This document shows, one piece after another, positions 48,479 through 57,219 of a stretch of 58,511 nucleotides of DNA. Position 1 is the first letter of the stretch. The number at the start of each line of letters is the position of its first letter. Location: positions 1-58,511 of the forward strand of contig JAHEFF010000018.1 in NCBI GenBank assembly GCA_024640315.1. Direction: 5' to 3'. The position numbers and the translations under genes are program-made. The notes beneath the pieces are model-generated. The model searched no databases and was not told where the DNA came from. It worked only from the letters and a program-made list of their open reading frames with translations. Origin of the DNA: Woeseiaceae bacterium. GTDB lineage: Bacteria > Pseudomonadota > Gammaproteobacteria > Steroidobacterales > Woeseiaceae.

Positions 48479-48680
48479 CTGATCCTTGATATCGACTATA
48501 GTCACGTCCCATTTCACGCACCGTGAAGCTGTTCACAGCTTGCTTCACGGGCGAATCCGATTGGCAAAAATCTTCCGAAACAGAGAACCCGTTCGAACTT
48601 TTTTCCGGGCGCAGTACTGCTTTTTCCGGCGGCGGATTATTTGCTGCAACATAATGCGTCGATGCAAATCGTACACAACG

Positions 48681-48711
48681 AAAAACGCGTGACGGGCGTC
48701 ACGCGTTTTTT
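48681..48711. terminator. Hairpin terminator downstream of the 85-residue gene
   Basis: AAAAACGCGTGAC at 48681-48693 pairs with GTCACGCGTTTTT at 48698-48710 around GGGC, with T residues after it on the plus strand and a matching T-run on the minus strand. It lies 30 bases past the stop of the minus-strand 85-residue gene and probably ends that transcript. The spacer 48479-48680 shows no gene. Confidence 0.85.
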
Positions 48712-48740
48712 AATTTATGGGTATTGTCCTGGCTGTGGTG

Positions 48741-48998
48741 CTAACTATCCTGCCAGTCCCTTTTCACTTGTTCGGACCAGTTCCGGTATCCCTTCCAGGT
48801 ATAAAGAGAAGGATCGACTCCGGTTCGACGACCTCGGGGAGCAGGAGCTTTGGAGATCCACCTGCGGTATTGCTGCCAGCCATCCGGGTCCGCATCGTCA
48901 CCGGCATGTACACCAGCTTCACGATCATTCGCGGCATTCTCTTCGTCGGATTGGTCGCCGAAGTCTCGAGCCCAGGCTGTTTCCTTGGTGTCCTGCAT
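48741..48998 (-). CDS. Small hydrophilic protein of unknown function, Trp/Arg-rich C-terminal half
   Basis: An 85-residue protein. The N-terminal half is acidic (DFGDQSDEENAANDREAGVH). The C-terminal half looks like a folded or binding segment: GWQQYRRWISKAPAPRGRRT followed by GVDPSLYTWKGYRNWSEQVK. Composition and the hairpin terminator right after it on the minus strand support a real gene, against longer overlapping frames on the plus strand. No family recognised; nucleic-acid or protein binding is only a guess. The spacer 48999-49190 shows no gene. Confidence 0.6.
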   Translation of the reverse strand: MQDTKETAWARDFGDQSDEENAANDREAGVHAGDDADPDGWQQYRRWISKAPAPRGRRTGVDPSLYTWKGYRNWSEQVKRDWQDS

Positions 48999-49190
48999 CT
49001 GAATCTACCCGTGAATTCCTTTGTAGAAATCCTACGTGCGAGAGGGGCCGGATCACAGGAACTGCATCACAGAGCAGATCGTGACTTTTCACATAAAAAT
49101 CAATAGATTGCACGGCTTTTTACTTAATAAAAGCGGCCAGCCCAGTAAACCTGTCAACTGGTTTAACAGAATACAAAACGCAGTCTGTTG

Positions 49191-50645
49191 TCAGGCGACG
49201 ACCTTATAGCAGGGTTTATAGCTCTCGCTGGCGATTTTCATCCTGCCCTGCCGAACAAATGCGGCCAGCAACTCGTCCAGCAATTCCATATAGGGGCCAG
49301 TGGCGCGGATCTCAAACGGCCCCTCAGCCTCGATACGAGCCATCGTATCTTCACGAACATTGCCTGAAACGATACCGGAGAATACGCGCCGGAGGTTTGC
49401 CGCAAGCACATGAGTTGGCAAGCCCTTTCTGATCTCCAGGGAGTGCATTGCCTCGTGCGTTGCAATGAATGGTTTCTGGAATTCATGATCAATCTTCAGC
49501 CGCCAGTTGAAGTAGTAAGCGTCTCCGTGAATCCGGCGGAAGGACCGCACTTCGGCAAGGCCTTCGCGCATCATTCGGCCCACTTTTTCAGGATCGTCAA
49601 CGACGATCTTGTAGCGTTTCTGCGCATCCTCGCCGAGTGTCGCACCAATGAACTGATTGATTCGCTCAAAATAGGATGCACTTTCAGGTGGGCCGGTGAA
49701 GATCAGCGGCAAAGGCAGGTCGCGATTGTCCGGATGCAGCAGAATGCCCAGCAGGTAGAGGATTTCCTCAGCCGTGCCGACCCCTCCCGGAAACACAACA
49801 ATGCCGTGGCCTGTCCTGACGAATGCCTCGAGCCGCTTTTCCATGTCCGGCATGATGATGAGTGAATTTACGATCGGATTGGGCGACTCGGCGGCAATGA
49901 TGCCGGGCTCCGTGATACCGATGTAGCGGCCGTTGCGTATTCTTTGCTTCGCATGGCCAATGGTGGCCCCCTTCATAGGCCCTTTCATTGCGCCGGGCCC
50001 GCACCCGGTACACACGTTCAGTCCTCGCAGGCCGATTTCGTAGCCAACCTTCTTGGTGTAGTCGTACTCCCTGCGGCTGATTGCATGTCCGCCCCAACAA
50101 ACAACCAGGTGAGGCTCGACGGACGACTGCAACAGATGCGCGTTGCGAAGGATATGAAAAACGGCATTAGTGATGTTCTCGGAGGTCCCGAGATCGAAGC
50201 GTCCGCTATCAACGATCTCGTAACTCGTAAACACAACGTCCCGCAATACGGCAAACACCTGCTCGCGAATGCCACGAATCATCTCACCATCGACAAAGGC
50301 TGATGAAGGCGCACTTTTTATCGTGACCTTCAGCCCGCGATCCTGCTGAATAAAGCCGACGTCGAAGTCTTTGAATTTCTCGAGAACGGCCCGCGCGTCG
50401 TCGGTTTCGGCCCCCGAGTTCAGCACCGCGAGGATGCAGCGTCGCAACAGTGTGTAGAGGCCGCCTTCGCCCTTGGATCGCAGTTGATCTGCTTCGACCT
50501 GGGACAATACCTCGAGGCTGCCCTCCGGCCACACCTCGGCGTCCACCGCTTCTTCACTCACTCTGCGAAGCAGCGTGCCGGTGCCTTTAAAGTCTTCCTT
50601 CAATTTGGAAACCAGGTTGGTGTTGTACTGCCTCAGAGGCGGCAA
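49191..50645 (-). CDS. ppnN: Nucleotide 5'-monophosphate nucleosidase PpnN (YgdH, LOG family)
   Basis: Cleaves the N-glycosidic bond of purine and pyrimidine nucleoside monophosphates; in E. coli it is a (p)ppGpp-controlled enzyme. The protein has the N-terminal DUF4478-type part (LLRRCILAVLNSGAETDDAR), the Rossmann LOG core (HLVVCWGGHAISRREYDYTK), then NVCTGCGPGAMKGPMKGA and the diagnostic FPGGVGTAEEILYLLGILL. The DUF3412-type C-terminus is also present. A TTG at 50645 gives 484 residues. A GTG at 50561 would give 456, closer to the 454 of E. coli, so the start is open. It lies 11 bases after the L,D-transpeptidase gene. Confidence 0.93.
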   Translation of the reverse strand: MPPLRQYNTNLVSKLKEDFKGTGTLLRRVSEEAVDAEVWPEGSLEVLSQVEADQLRSKGEGGLYTLLRRCILAVLNSGAETDDARAVLEKFKDFDVGFIQQDRGLKVTIKSAPSSAFVDGEMIRGIREQVFAVLRDVVFTSYEIVDSGRFDLGTSENITNAVFHILRNAHLLQSSVEPHLVVCWGGHAISRREYDYTKKVGYEIGLRGLNVCTGCGPGAMKGPMKGATIGHAKQRIRNGRYIGITEPGIIAAESPNPIVNSLIIMPDMEKRLEAFVRTGHGIVVFPGGVGTAEEILYLLGILLHPDNRDLPLPLIFTGPPESASYFERINQFIGATLGEDAQKRYKIVVDDPEKVGRMMREGLAEVRSFRRIHGDAYYFNWRLKIDHEFQKPFIATHEAMHSLEIRKGLPTHVLAANLRRVFSGIVSGNVREDTMARIEAEGPFEIRATGPYMELLDELLAAFVRQGRMKIASESYKPCYKVVA

Positions 50646-50656
50646 TACCTTGGGTA

Positions 50657-51178
50657 CTAGGGGACTATTTCGATCGGCACTCTGTCCGGCGTCATTAACC
50701 AGATGTCGATCATGTCGGAATTTGAAACCGCAATACAGCCGTTGGTCCAGTCTTCCCTGGAATAGTACGCGGCCGAGTAGGTAGGCAGATTCGGCTGTCC
50801 ATGGATCATGATTGCCCCACCAGGGTCGACACCCTTCTGCCGTGCTTCCGCCAGATCCCGCGCATTAGGGTATGACACATGAATCGAGAGAAAGAAGTCG
50901 CTGTCGGGGTTCCTGGCGTCCAGCATGTAGTAACCCTCAGGCGTCTTCTGGTCCCCTTCCTGTTCCTTGTCGCCGTCCGGCGAAGGGCCCAGCGCAATGT
51001 CGAACGTGCGAAATGGCATCCCATTGCGCAGCAGGTGAAGTTTTCGCTTGCCCTTTTCGACAAGCACCTTGTCGGCCAGCGGGAAATCCCCCGCGACGGC
51101 AGGCGAATTCGCGCCAAACGCAAGAACCATTGCAGCCAGTGCGCTGCAGAATATTGCGATTTGTCGAACCGTCGTCAT
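50657..51178 (-). CDS. L,D-transpeptidase (YkuD) family exported protein
   Basis: A 173-residue periplasmic protein with signal peptide (IFCSALAAMVLAFGANSPAV, cleavage near AVAG). The YkuD domain starts at LADKVLVEKGKRKLHLLRNG. Its catalytic end is IMIHGQPN near residue 127 (conserved His-Gly) and DWTNGCIAVSNSDMIDIW near 147-164, with the nucleophilic Cys in a T-x-G-C context. Such enzymes cross-link peptidoglycan or attach lipoproteins; small standalone members can also be D,L-endo/carboxypeptidases. It precedes ppnN in the same operon-like run. Confidence 0.93.
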   Translation of the reverse strand: MTTVRQIAIFCSALAAMVLAFGANSPAVAGDFPLADKVLVEKGKRKLHLLRNGMPFRTFDIALGPSPDGDKEQEGDQKTPEGYYMLDARNPDSDFFLSIHVSYPNARDLAEARQKGVDPGGAIMIHGQPNLPTYSAAYYSREDWTNGCIAVSNSDMIDIWLMTPDRVPIEIVP

Positions 51179-51272
51179 CGCTTCGGGTGCTCCTGATCGT
51201 ACTTACGCCCCAAGATTAGCAAACCAGACCGCGCAAGAAAACGCACCTGTGCACAGTATGGAGGAAAGATAC

Positions 51273-51674
51273 TCACACGTTTCGCCCGGCAATCCAGCCA
51301 ATGGCGAAGCCAATCATCCCTGCGAACATGGTATATACGGGCAGGTAACGGAACAGCTCCTCCGGGTAGACCGACTCACTGAACATTCCGTGCAGGTCGA
51401 TTGAATAGCCATAATGGAGGTAAATCGACAGCCCGATGGCAGGAATGGCGAATCCCAGCGTTCCCAGCGGCCAGCACCAGCCAGCCCCGGCCCACCGGCC
51501 CTCACCCTTTTTGAGCGTCAGCGCCGCGAGAGCAATGACCGCCAGCATCGGCACCAGGTTACGCCCTGGATAAGCGTCCGAACCCTCGACGTACAGGACG
51601 TAGGCCATCGCTGCAGCGGCGATTAGCAGGACGGGGGAGAGCCTGGCGAGGAATACAGCCATTGATGACCGCAT
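51273..51674 (-). CDS. Four-span inner-membrane protein of unknown function
   Basis: A 133-residue hydrophobic protein with spans near residues 8-27 (FLARLSPVLLIAAAAMAYVL), 40-55 (NLVPMLAVIALAALTL), 68-85 (WPLGTLGFAIPAIGLSIY) and 113-130 (YTMFAGMIGFAIGWIAG). No motif is recognised. It starts nine bases after mltD, so it is probably co-transcribed with it. Function is not inferred. Confidence 0.75.
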   Translation of the reverse strand: MRSSMAVFLARLSPVLLIAAAAMAYVLYVEGSDAYPGRNLVPMLAVIALAALTLKKGEGRWAGAGWCWPLGTLGFAIPAIGLSIYLHYGYSIDLHGMFSESVYPEELFRYLPVYTMFAGMIGFAIGWIAGRNV

Positions 51675-51683
51675 TCCCCTTCC

Positions 51684-53612
51684 TTATTCCGGGTCGTTCT
51701 GCGCGAGAACGGGGAAATTGAGGCGCGTGCCCGGCCGAACACTGTCCAGGTCCAGTTCAGGGTTGTACTGTCGGAACAGCCAGACCGGCACGTCGTATTG
51801 CCGCAGTGCCAGGATCCAGACCGATTCGCCCCTCCTGACCACATGCTCGGTTACGCCGGTGATCGTGTGGTTACGAAAAAAGGCCTCCTGTTGCTGGCGA
51901 TGGTATTGCGTTCGCAGATATTCGAATTGCTCCGCGTTCACTGTGCCCAGGTCCAGCTTGATGCGCTTACCGACTTCGACAGGCGTGCGGAATGCCAGGC
52001 CATTGATATCACGCAAGCGTTGCGTCTTGAGTCCGAGCCAATCCGCGTAGTGTCCAAGCGTCTCCAGCGGATGCACTTCAATGGTGTTGTCACTGGCGAC
52101 TGTATAGTCACTCGGATCAGATAACAGCGATGCCTGCAAGGACCCGATCAGGTCGCCTAACTGATCCGTCAGCGCGCCGGGTCGCTCCTCCTCCTCGACC
52201 ACCGCGCCAACGGCATCGATGGCAGGCGCATCGGCCAGCACTTCAATCGGTGGAGGCGGTGGCGCCGCTGTCGCAACCACGACCGGCGGCTGGGCAGGTG
52301 CCGGACCGGCCGCGGGCAAACGAATCTGCTGCCCGGCGCGAATCCTGTTGCTGCTCGACAAACCGTTCAGCGCAACCAGTGTTGATACGCGTGTATCGTA
52401 GGTATCGGCGATCTGCGAAAGTGTGTCGCCACGAGCAACCCGGTGAAACAGATCGGGAAGCTGCTCATCAAACAATGCGTCGGCCGACAGCCTGGCGACA
52501 GCATCCGCAAGGGAACTGTCGACCATCTCGACAGGCATGCGAACTTCAAGATTCTTGGGCAGATGCTTGCTGCCCTGCCATACGGTAGCCTGCACAGCCT
52601 GATTGTGCTGCGCAATATCACGCTCTCTTACGTTCAGCACATTCGCAAGGTCTTTTGCCGGCACGAAAGCCTTCAGCCGATATGTCGTGTACTCGACCGG
52701 AGCGTCGGGAACGAGGCCGGGAAAATATTTTTCCGTATTCTGATCGACTTCTTTCGCCGCGAGAAAGGCGACATAGAAATTTCTTGAAGCGAAACCAAAG
52801 GTGCGTCCGTTGTAATTCCTCATGATTTGGGCGTAGTTATGATCTCCGTACTGATGCATCGCCCGGCGAACGCCGGCCAATCCATGGTTGTAGGCGGTAA
52901 TTGCCATCGGCCAGTTGCCGGCGATGGAGTAGTTATACGCGAGCAGCTTGCCGGCAGCAGTTGTTGCCAGGAAGGGATCATTTCGTTCATCGAGCACGTG
53001 ATCGACCCGCATGAATCGCTGGCCGGTACCACGTGTGAACTGCCAGATTCCCGAGGCGCCAACATGCGACCTGGCCTCGGTGTTATATGAAGATTCGACG
53101 TGAGGTAGTGCAGCCAGTGCCACGGGCACACCGAGCTTTGTAAATTCCCTGTTGACGTGATCGCGATAACGGCCGGCCCGTCTCAAACCTTCCTGGAATC
53201 TGTCAGACAAACCCAGCTGGAAACGAATTCGGCCGACCGCAGCTGACAATTCTTCGTTAGTGACATCGTCCGGCCACAGGTCGAGAACCCGTTGTTCATC
53301 CTTGCTGAGCGACTGGCGTTTGCCTCCTGCGAGCGTTCGCAAAATCGATTTGTAATGTTCGCGACGCTGGTCGGAAATACTTTGCCGTTGCCGCCGGCTG
53401 ACATTTTCCGGCAAGGGAACGGTTTCGTAGACAACAGCAAGATTCCGGTTGTCGTGCAGTACGCCTTCGCGAGTATTGTATTCGGTAAATATCGAAAGCC
53501 AGAAATTGACGTCGCGATCGAGCTCGGCGGGTCGGGGAAACAGATCTTCATCATTGGCGGTCGCAACCACAGCGACGCACAGCAACATTGCTGCAGAAAC
53601 GAAGTTCCTCAA
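51684..53612 (-). CDS. mltD: Membrane-bound lytic murein transglycosylase D with LysM domains
   Basis: A 642-residue exported muramidase that cleaves glycan strands with anhydromuropeptide formation. A signal peptide (residues 1-19) is followed by an alpha-helical N-domain. The SLT catalytic domain comes next, with the Glu in LAALPHVESSYNTEARSHVG near residue 172 and ASGIWQFTRGTGQRFM near 181-196, then AITAYNHGLAGVRRAM. Three LysM-type regions follow: a good one (RVARGDTLSQIADTYDTRVS, near 393), a degenerate one (VHPLETLGHYADWLGLKTQR, near 516), and a C-terminal one (HVVRRGESVWILALRQYDVP, near 591). There is no lipobox, unlike E. coli MltD. Products could feed AmpD recycling. Confidence 0.93.
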   Translation of the reverse strand: MRNFVSAAMLLCVAVVATANDEDLFPRPAELDRDVNFWLSIFTEYNTREGVLHDNRNLAVVYETVPLPENVSRRQRQSISDQRREHYKSILRTLAGGKRQSLSKDEQRVLDLWPDDVTNEELSAAVGRIRFQLGLSDRFQEGLRRAGRYRDHVNREFTKLGVPVALAALPHVESSYNTEARSHVGASGIWQFTRGTGQRFMRVDHVLDERNDPFLATTAAGKLLAYNYSIAGNWPMAITAYNHGLAGVRRAMHQYGDHNYAQIMRNYNGRTFGFASRNFYVAFLAAKEVDQNTEKYFPGLVPDAPVEYTTYRLKAFVPAKDLANVLNVRERDIAQHNQAVQATVWQGSKHLPKNLEVRMPVEMVDSSLADAVARLSADALFDEQLPDLFHRVARGDTLSQIADTYDTRVSTLVALNGLSSSNRIRAGQQIRLPAAGPAPAQPPVVVATAAPPPPPIEVLADAPAIDAVGAVVEEEERPGALTDQLGDLIGSLQASLLSDPSDYTVASDNTIEVHPLETLGHYADWLGLKTQRLRDINGLAFRTPVEVGKRIKLDLGTVNAEQFEYLRTQYHRQQQEAFFRNHTITGVTEHVVRRGESVWILALRQYDVPVWLFRQYNPELDLDSVRPGTRLNFPVLAQNDPE

Positions 53613-53827
53613 GAGGTATGCCCTTTGTAAATATGCTTGTCGAGTCGAGATATGGCCGCTAAATAATTGATAAGTTCAACAAAACCTATCCCGTTGGCCT
53701 ATTGTGACCAAGCATCAGGCAACGATCAACTTTATCAACAGATTCCGTCCAACGAGCCTTTGGCTCGCGCTCAGGGCGGCATGCCGATAAACTCGCGTCG
53801 CAGTTGACGATCCGGATCTCCGCCGCC

Positions 53828-54769
53828 ATGGAAAAAATCGAACGCCAGCCTCTATATCATTACTGGCAGCCAAGGTATTGGCAGACCTGGCTGGGCATCG
53901 GCCTGCTGCGGCTGACTTGCCTGCTTCCCTATCCATGGCATATCGGGCTCGGTAAGGCGATCGGCCGTCTTGGCCACAGAATCGGCGCCAGACGACGCGC
54001 GATCGCCCGCCGTAACATAGCACTCTGTTTCCCCGAACTTTCCCCGGGCGAACGCGACAAGCTGGCGCTCGAGCACTTCGAAGCGCTCGGTGCATCTTTG
54101 ATGGAGTTGGCGCTGGCGCGATGGGCATCCGACGCGAAACTTGAAGCTTTGACGTCGATAACCGGCGTCGAGCATGTTCAGCGAGCACTCGACGAAGGTT
54201 ACGGGGTCATTCTGCTGAGTGCCCACTTCACCACGCTTGAAATCAGCGGTCGCGCTTTCAGCCTCCGGTGCCCGCCGTTCGATTTGGTTTATCGTCGCTT
54301 CCGCAATCCGTTATTGACCGAGTTTGTCGCGTCAACTCGTGAAGTTTCGGGTCGGAAGGCCATTGAAAAGAATGATATCAAGAGCATGGTGCGCAGCCTG
54401 CGCGAGGGTGTGCCCGTCTGGTATGCACCGGACCAAAGTTATCATCTGAAACAATCGGCGTTGCTGCCATTCTTCGGCATACCGGCGATGACCAACATCG
54501 CGACCGGCACGCTGGCGAAGCTTGGGAAAGCGAGAGTTGTCCCCTATTTTCCACGGCGATTACCGGAAGGCGGGTATGAGGTAACCGTGCTGCCACCGCT
54601 GGAGGGTGTGCCAAGCGATGATCTTTCAGAGGACACAAGAAAGTATATTGCGGTACTCGAAAAGCAAATTCGCAAATGCCCGGAACAGTATTACTGGGTG
54701 CATCGAAAATTCAAAAACAGGCCGGACGACCTGCCGGACGCTTATGCCGATCTTGACTCGCTGAAGTAA
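53828..54769 (+). CDS. Lipid A biosynthesis acyltransferase family protein (LpxL/LpxM-like)
   Basis: A 313-residue inner-membrane acyltransferase. An N-terminal hydrophobic segment (WLGIGLLRLTCLLPYPWHIG) precedes RARRRAIARRNIALCFPELS-type sequence. The catalytic H-x4-E box is LLSAHFTTLEISGRAFSL near residues 129-146. VYRRFRNPLL, the VPVWYAPDQSYHLKQSALLP block near 189-208 and PEQYYWVHRKFKNRP near the C-terminus are standard LpxL/LpxM features. It adds a secondary acyl chain to lipid A precursor. The ATG at 53828 gives the standard start; a frame from 53804 is rejected. Its 3' end overlaps the convergent kdkA by 28 bases. The 215-base spacer from mltD shows nothing specific. Confidence 0.9.
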   Translation: MEKIERQPLYHYWQPRYWQTWLGIGLLRLTCLLPYPWHIGLGKAIGRLGHRIGARRRAIARRNIALCFPELSPGERDKLALEHFEALGASLMELALARWASDAKLEALTSITGVEHVQRALDEGYGVILLSAHFTTLEISGRAFSLRCPPFDLVYRRFRNPLLTEFVASTREVSGRKAIEKNDIKSMVRSLREGVPVWYAPDQSYHLKQSALLPFFGIPAMTNIATGTLAKLGKARVVPYFPRRLPEGGYEVTVLPPLEGVPSDDLSEDTRKYIAVLEKQIRKCPEQYYWVHRKFKNRPDDLPDAYADLDSLK

Positions 54770-55473
54770 CCCTCCAGCAATTCGTTCCATTCTGCCTTCG
54801 AAAAATTAACGCGTTTATCCAGTCTGCGGATCTTCTGCAGCGAGCGGTGCAACCGCGCAATATTTTTCTGTCGCCAGATTCCCGGCGGACGAAACTCGCC
54901 GCGATCAAAATCCAGCAGGTACAGGCTGTCCTGCCGATCGACCTGTACATTGTAGGCGTTCAAATCTGCGTGAAAGACGCCAGCCTCGTGAAACCGGTGC
55001 AGACCTTCCCCAATTCCCCGCCAGAACTCCCGATTGCCGGGCCGCTCCACAATGCGGTCTGCCAGCGAGCGAATGCCCGGGACGCGGACGGTCAGAAGAT
55101 CGGCCCGGTAAAACGGACCATGCCGGGAGTAACGCGCTGCAACCGGACGGGGCACCGGCAGACCTCGCTTGAATAATTTGGCGAGAAAGTACCACTCCGC
55201 GAATGAACGGGTCTGGTCCTCGCCTGTCCACAGGTAGGAGTCGTGAATGATCCTGCCCGGCAAACCGCCGCGAAGGTAATGACGCAAAACAAACTCCTGC
55301 TGACCGTCGCTGACAATCAGCGTATTTCCTCGACCCCCCGACTTCAGTGCGCCACCAATCACCGTGGCCGATGCCCATCCAGCTGGAGAAAATGCGGCTT
55401 CGGATATCTGGTTGAGGATGGCTGTATCGTATACGATGGCGCCGTCGCTGGTCTTCTCGACGGTGTCGGTCAA
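54742..55473 (-). CDS. kdkA: 3-deoxy-D-manno-octulosonic acid (Kdo) kinase
   Basis: Kinase of 243 residues that phosphorylates Kdo in the LPS inner core. It has a protein-kinase-like fold: SGGRGNTLIVSDGQQEFVLR with the ATP lysine region, LRGGLPGRIIHDSYLWTGED, PVPRPVAARYSRHGPFYRAD, the catalytic loop GVFHADLNAYNVQVD near residues 167-181, and LLDFDRGEFRPPG (metal Asp) near 189-201. Kdo phosphate often replaces a second Kdo in short LPS. It is divergent from the family 9 glycosyltransferase gene by 41 bases and convergent with the acyltransferase gene. Confidence 0.93.
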   Translation of the reverse strand: MTDTVEKTSDGAIVYDTAILNQISEAAFSPAGWASATVIGGALKSGGRGNTLIVSDGQQEFVLRHYLRGGLPGRIIHDSYLWTGEDQTRSFAEWYFLAKLFKRGLPVPRPVAARYSRHGPFYRADLLTVRVPGIRSLADRIVERPGNREFWRGIGEGLHRFHEAGVFHADLNAYNVQVDRQDSLYLLDFDRGEFRPPGIWRQKNIARLHRSLQKIRRLDKRVNFSKAEWNELLEGYFSESRSA

Positions 55474-55514
55474 TCTCGCTCGTCCCGTTCAGGCATTGTC
55501 AGGCGTTCCCAAAG

Positions 55515-56567
55515 ATGTTCAAACAATCGCCGCCAGAAAGTATATGCGTAGTTCGCCTTTCTCACATCGGCGATACCTGCCACGCATTGGCCGTCGTCCG
55601 CGCCATACAGGACACGTGGCCCGAAACTCGACTGACGTGGATCATCGGCAAAACCGAAGCCGGACTGATGGCGGATATTCCGGGCATCGAGTTTATCATT
55701 TTCGACAAGAACAAAGGTCGTAACGCTTACAACGATGTTCGCTCAAAACTCGCCGGGAAGCGGTTCGACGTTGCACTTTGCATGCACGCCTCGATGCGCG
55801 TGAACCGCATCTATCGACTGATCGATACGCCCGTTCGACTGGGCTACGATTTTAGCCGCGCGAAGGATTTTCAGTGGCTATTCACCAATCAACGAATAGA
55901 AGCCAGGAAAAACGAACACGTTCTGGATGCAATGATGAGCTTTGCCCGGCATATTGGCGTACCGGCCCGCGATCTGCGCTGGGACATTCCTTTGTCACCT
56001 GGCCATCGTGAATTCGCCCGCGGACTCACCGCTGGAGAGAAACCCGTGCTGGTCATCAGTCCGTGCAGCTCACAACGCGCCCGGAATTACCGCAATTGGA
56101 GTGCCGAAAACTACGCTGCAGCCGCCAACCATGCCCAGAAGAAATTCGGCTGCAAAATCATCCTCACAGGCGGGCCGTCAGAGCTCGAAATGCAGTACGG
56201 AAGAAATATCGCAAATCTCTGCGGGCCGGATCTGACCAACGTGATCGGCAAGACAAGCCTCAAGGAGCTGGTTGCCGTGATCGAGGCCGGGGATGTGCTG
56301 ATCTGTCCGGACTCAGGGCCCGCACACATGGCGACGGCCGTTGGCACCCCGGTAATCGGGCTCTATGCGACCTCCAACCCGGATCGCACCGGCCCCTACC
56401 TGAGCCGGTATCTCACGGTTAACGCTTATCCGGATGCAGCAGGCCGATTTCTCGGCAAAATGCCGGAGCAGTTGCGCTGGGGGCAGCGAATCCGGGATCC
56501 GGGCGCGATGGACCTGATCCGACTGAAGGACGTCACCGCCCGAATTGACCAGGTTTTGAGTAAATAA
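55515..56567 (+). CDS. Family 9 glycosyltransferase, LPS heptosyltransferase-like
   Basis: A 350-residue GT9 enzyme. It opens with SICVVRLSHIGDTCHALAVV (about 10-29), a WaaC/WaaF-type nucleotide-sugar/acceptor region. It then shows LTWIIGKTEAGLMADIPGIE, VLVISPCSSQRARNYRNWSA near 178-197, IILTGGPSELEMQYGRNIAN, and the donor site DVLICPDSGPAHMATAVGTP near 258-277. Members transfer L-glycero-D-manno-heptose to the LPS inner core. The N-terminal motif is closest to heptosyltransferase I types, but the acceptor is not certain. Placement beside kdkA supports core synthesis. Confidence 0.88.
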   Translation: MFKQSPPESICVVRLSHIGDTCHALAVVRAIQDTWPETRLTWIIGKTEAGLMADIPGIEFIIFDKNKGRNAYNDVRSKLAGKRFDVALCMHASMRVNRIYRLIDTPVRLGYDFSRAKDFQWLFTNQRIEARKNEHVLDAMMSFARHIGVPARDLRWDIPLSPGHREFARGLTAGEKPVLVISPCSSQRARNYRNWSAENYAAAANHAQKKFGCKIILTGGPSELEMQYGRNIANLCGPDLTNVIGKTSLKELVAVIEAGDVLICPDSGPAHMATAVGTPVIGLYATSNPDRTGPYLSRYLTVNAYPDAAGRFLGKMPEQLRWGQRIRDPGAMDLIRLKDVTARIDQVLSK

Positions 56568-56858
56568 CGACTTTTTCTCGAATAAATGCTTTTTTTGTGT
56601 GATTTTCGCGACATTTACTGACGGAGAACAGCCCAGCCGAGCCGCTGCAACGCTAGACAGCCTGATCAGATTCCCGCCTCGAGAAAAGATTTTTTACATT
56701 ATAGGGATTTAATAGCATATTTCTGCTATTTAGGGACATTTTACAGACTTTTAGAGATAAAAATAATTTGTTATTTTTTTCGACGACATTCGGCGAAATT
56801 TGAGATTTAGTTCCATATTCACGTAGTTCGCATCATTTCGATGCTGAATTAGCTTTTT
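56568..56858. other. AT-rich non-coding island between convergent genes
   Basis: About 290 bases of markedly lower GC than the rest, with long T and A runs and no open frame. A small hairpin AATAGCA-N6-TGCTATT occupies 56711-56730, flanked by two TAGGGA copies (56702 and 56731). GCATC/GATGC arms lie near 56830-56845. It may contain terminators for both flanking genes or a structured RNA, but no RNA family is recognised. Confidence 0.5.
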
Positions 56859-56915
56859 TTACGGATAATGGACGACGAACCATATCAGGCCGACAAGCCA
56901 GGTGTAGCCGAGCAT
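56859..56915 (-). CDS. Possible 18-residue hydrophobic peptide after the zinc-finger gene
   Basis: An ATG at 56915 on the minus strand opens MLGYTWLVGLIWFVVHYP and stops at 56859, 17 bases after the zinc-finger gene stop. It has one short aromatic-rich hydrophobic span. A long A/T run follows. Real translation is uncertain; it is given because the frame is compact and hydrophobic, as in known small membrane peptides. Confidence 0.25.
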   Translation of the reverse strand: MLGYTWLVGLIWFVVHYP

Positions 56916-56931
56916 ATCGACGAATGATCGC

Positions 56932-57159
56932 TCAGTCGTTCGACTCAGAGAGGAAATAGTCGGCGCCGCAATAAGGACACTTCGCCTCACCTGTTTCTTC
57001 GATCGGCAGGTAGACCTTGGGGTGCGAGTTCCACAAGTACATGTCAGGCATTGGGCAGGACAACGGCAAATCCCGGGGTCGCACTTCATACTTGTGCTGG
57101 GCATTTGCTGGAATCAGATCTTGTTCTACCGTACCTGCTCTTTCAGCCAATTTGCTCAC
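56932..57159 (-). CDS. CHCC-type zinc-finger protein (NDUFS6-like domain)
   Basis: A 75-residue protein with the zf-CHCC pattern: PLSCPMPDMYLWNSHPKVYL near residues 33-52 supplies the first Cys and His, and EAKCPYCGADYFL near 58-70 supplies the last two Cys. The domain is shared with the NDUFS6 accessory subunit of complex I and is widespread as a small standalone proteobacterial protein, sometimes near LPS or glnE genes. Function is not established. A GTG start at 57159 is used. Confidence 0.92.
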   Translation of the reverse strand: MSKLAERAGTVEQDLIPANAQHKYEVRPRDLPLSCPMPDMYLWNSHPKVYLPIEETGEAKCPYCGADYFLSESND

Positions 57160-57219
57160 CTGTCAAAACTGTTGTTTCCCACCGGGCGGCAATTATAACC
57201 ATGCCGGCCTGCGACGTAT

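Noticed and set aside
48641..49106. Two plus-strand frames of 129-147 codons over the 85-residue gene
   Set aside because: They begin inside or next to the terminator hairpin, and their translations look less protein-like than the minus-strand 85-residue frame.
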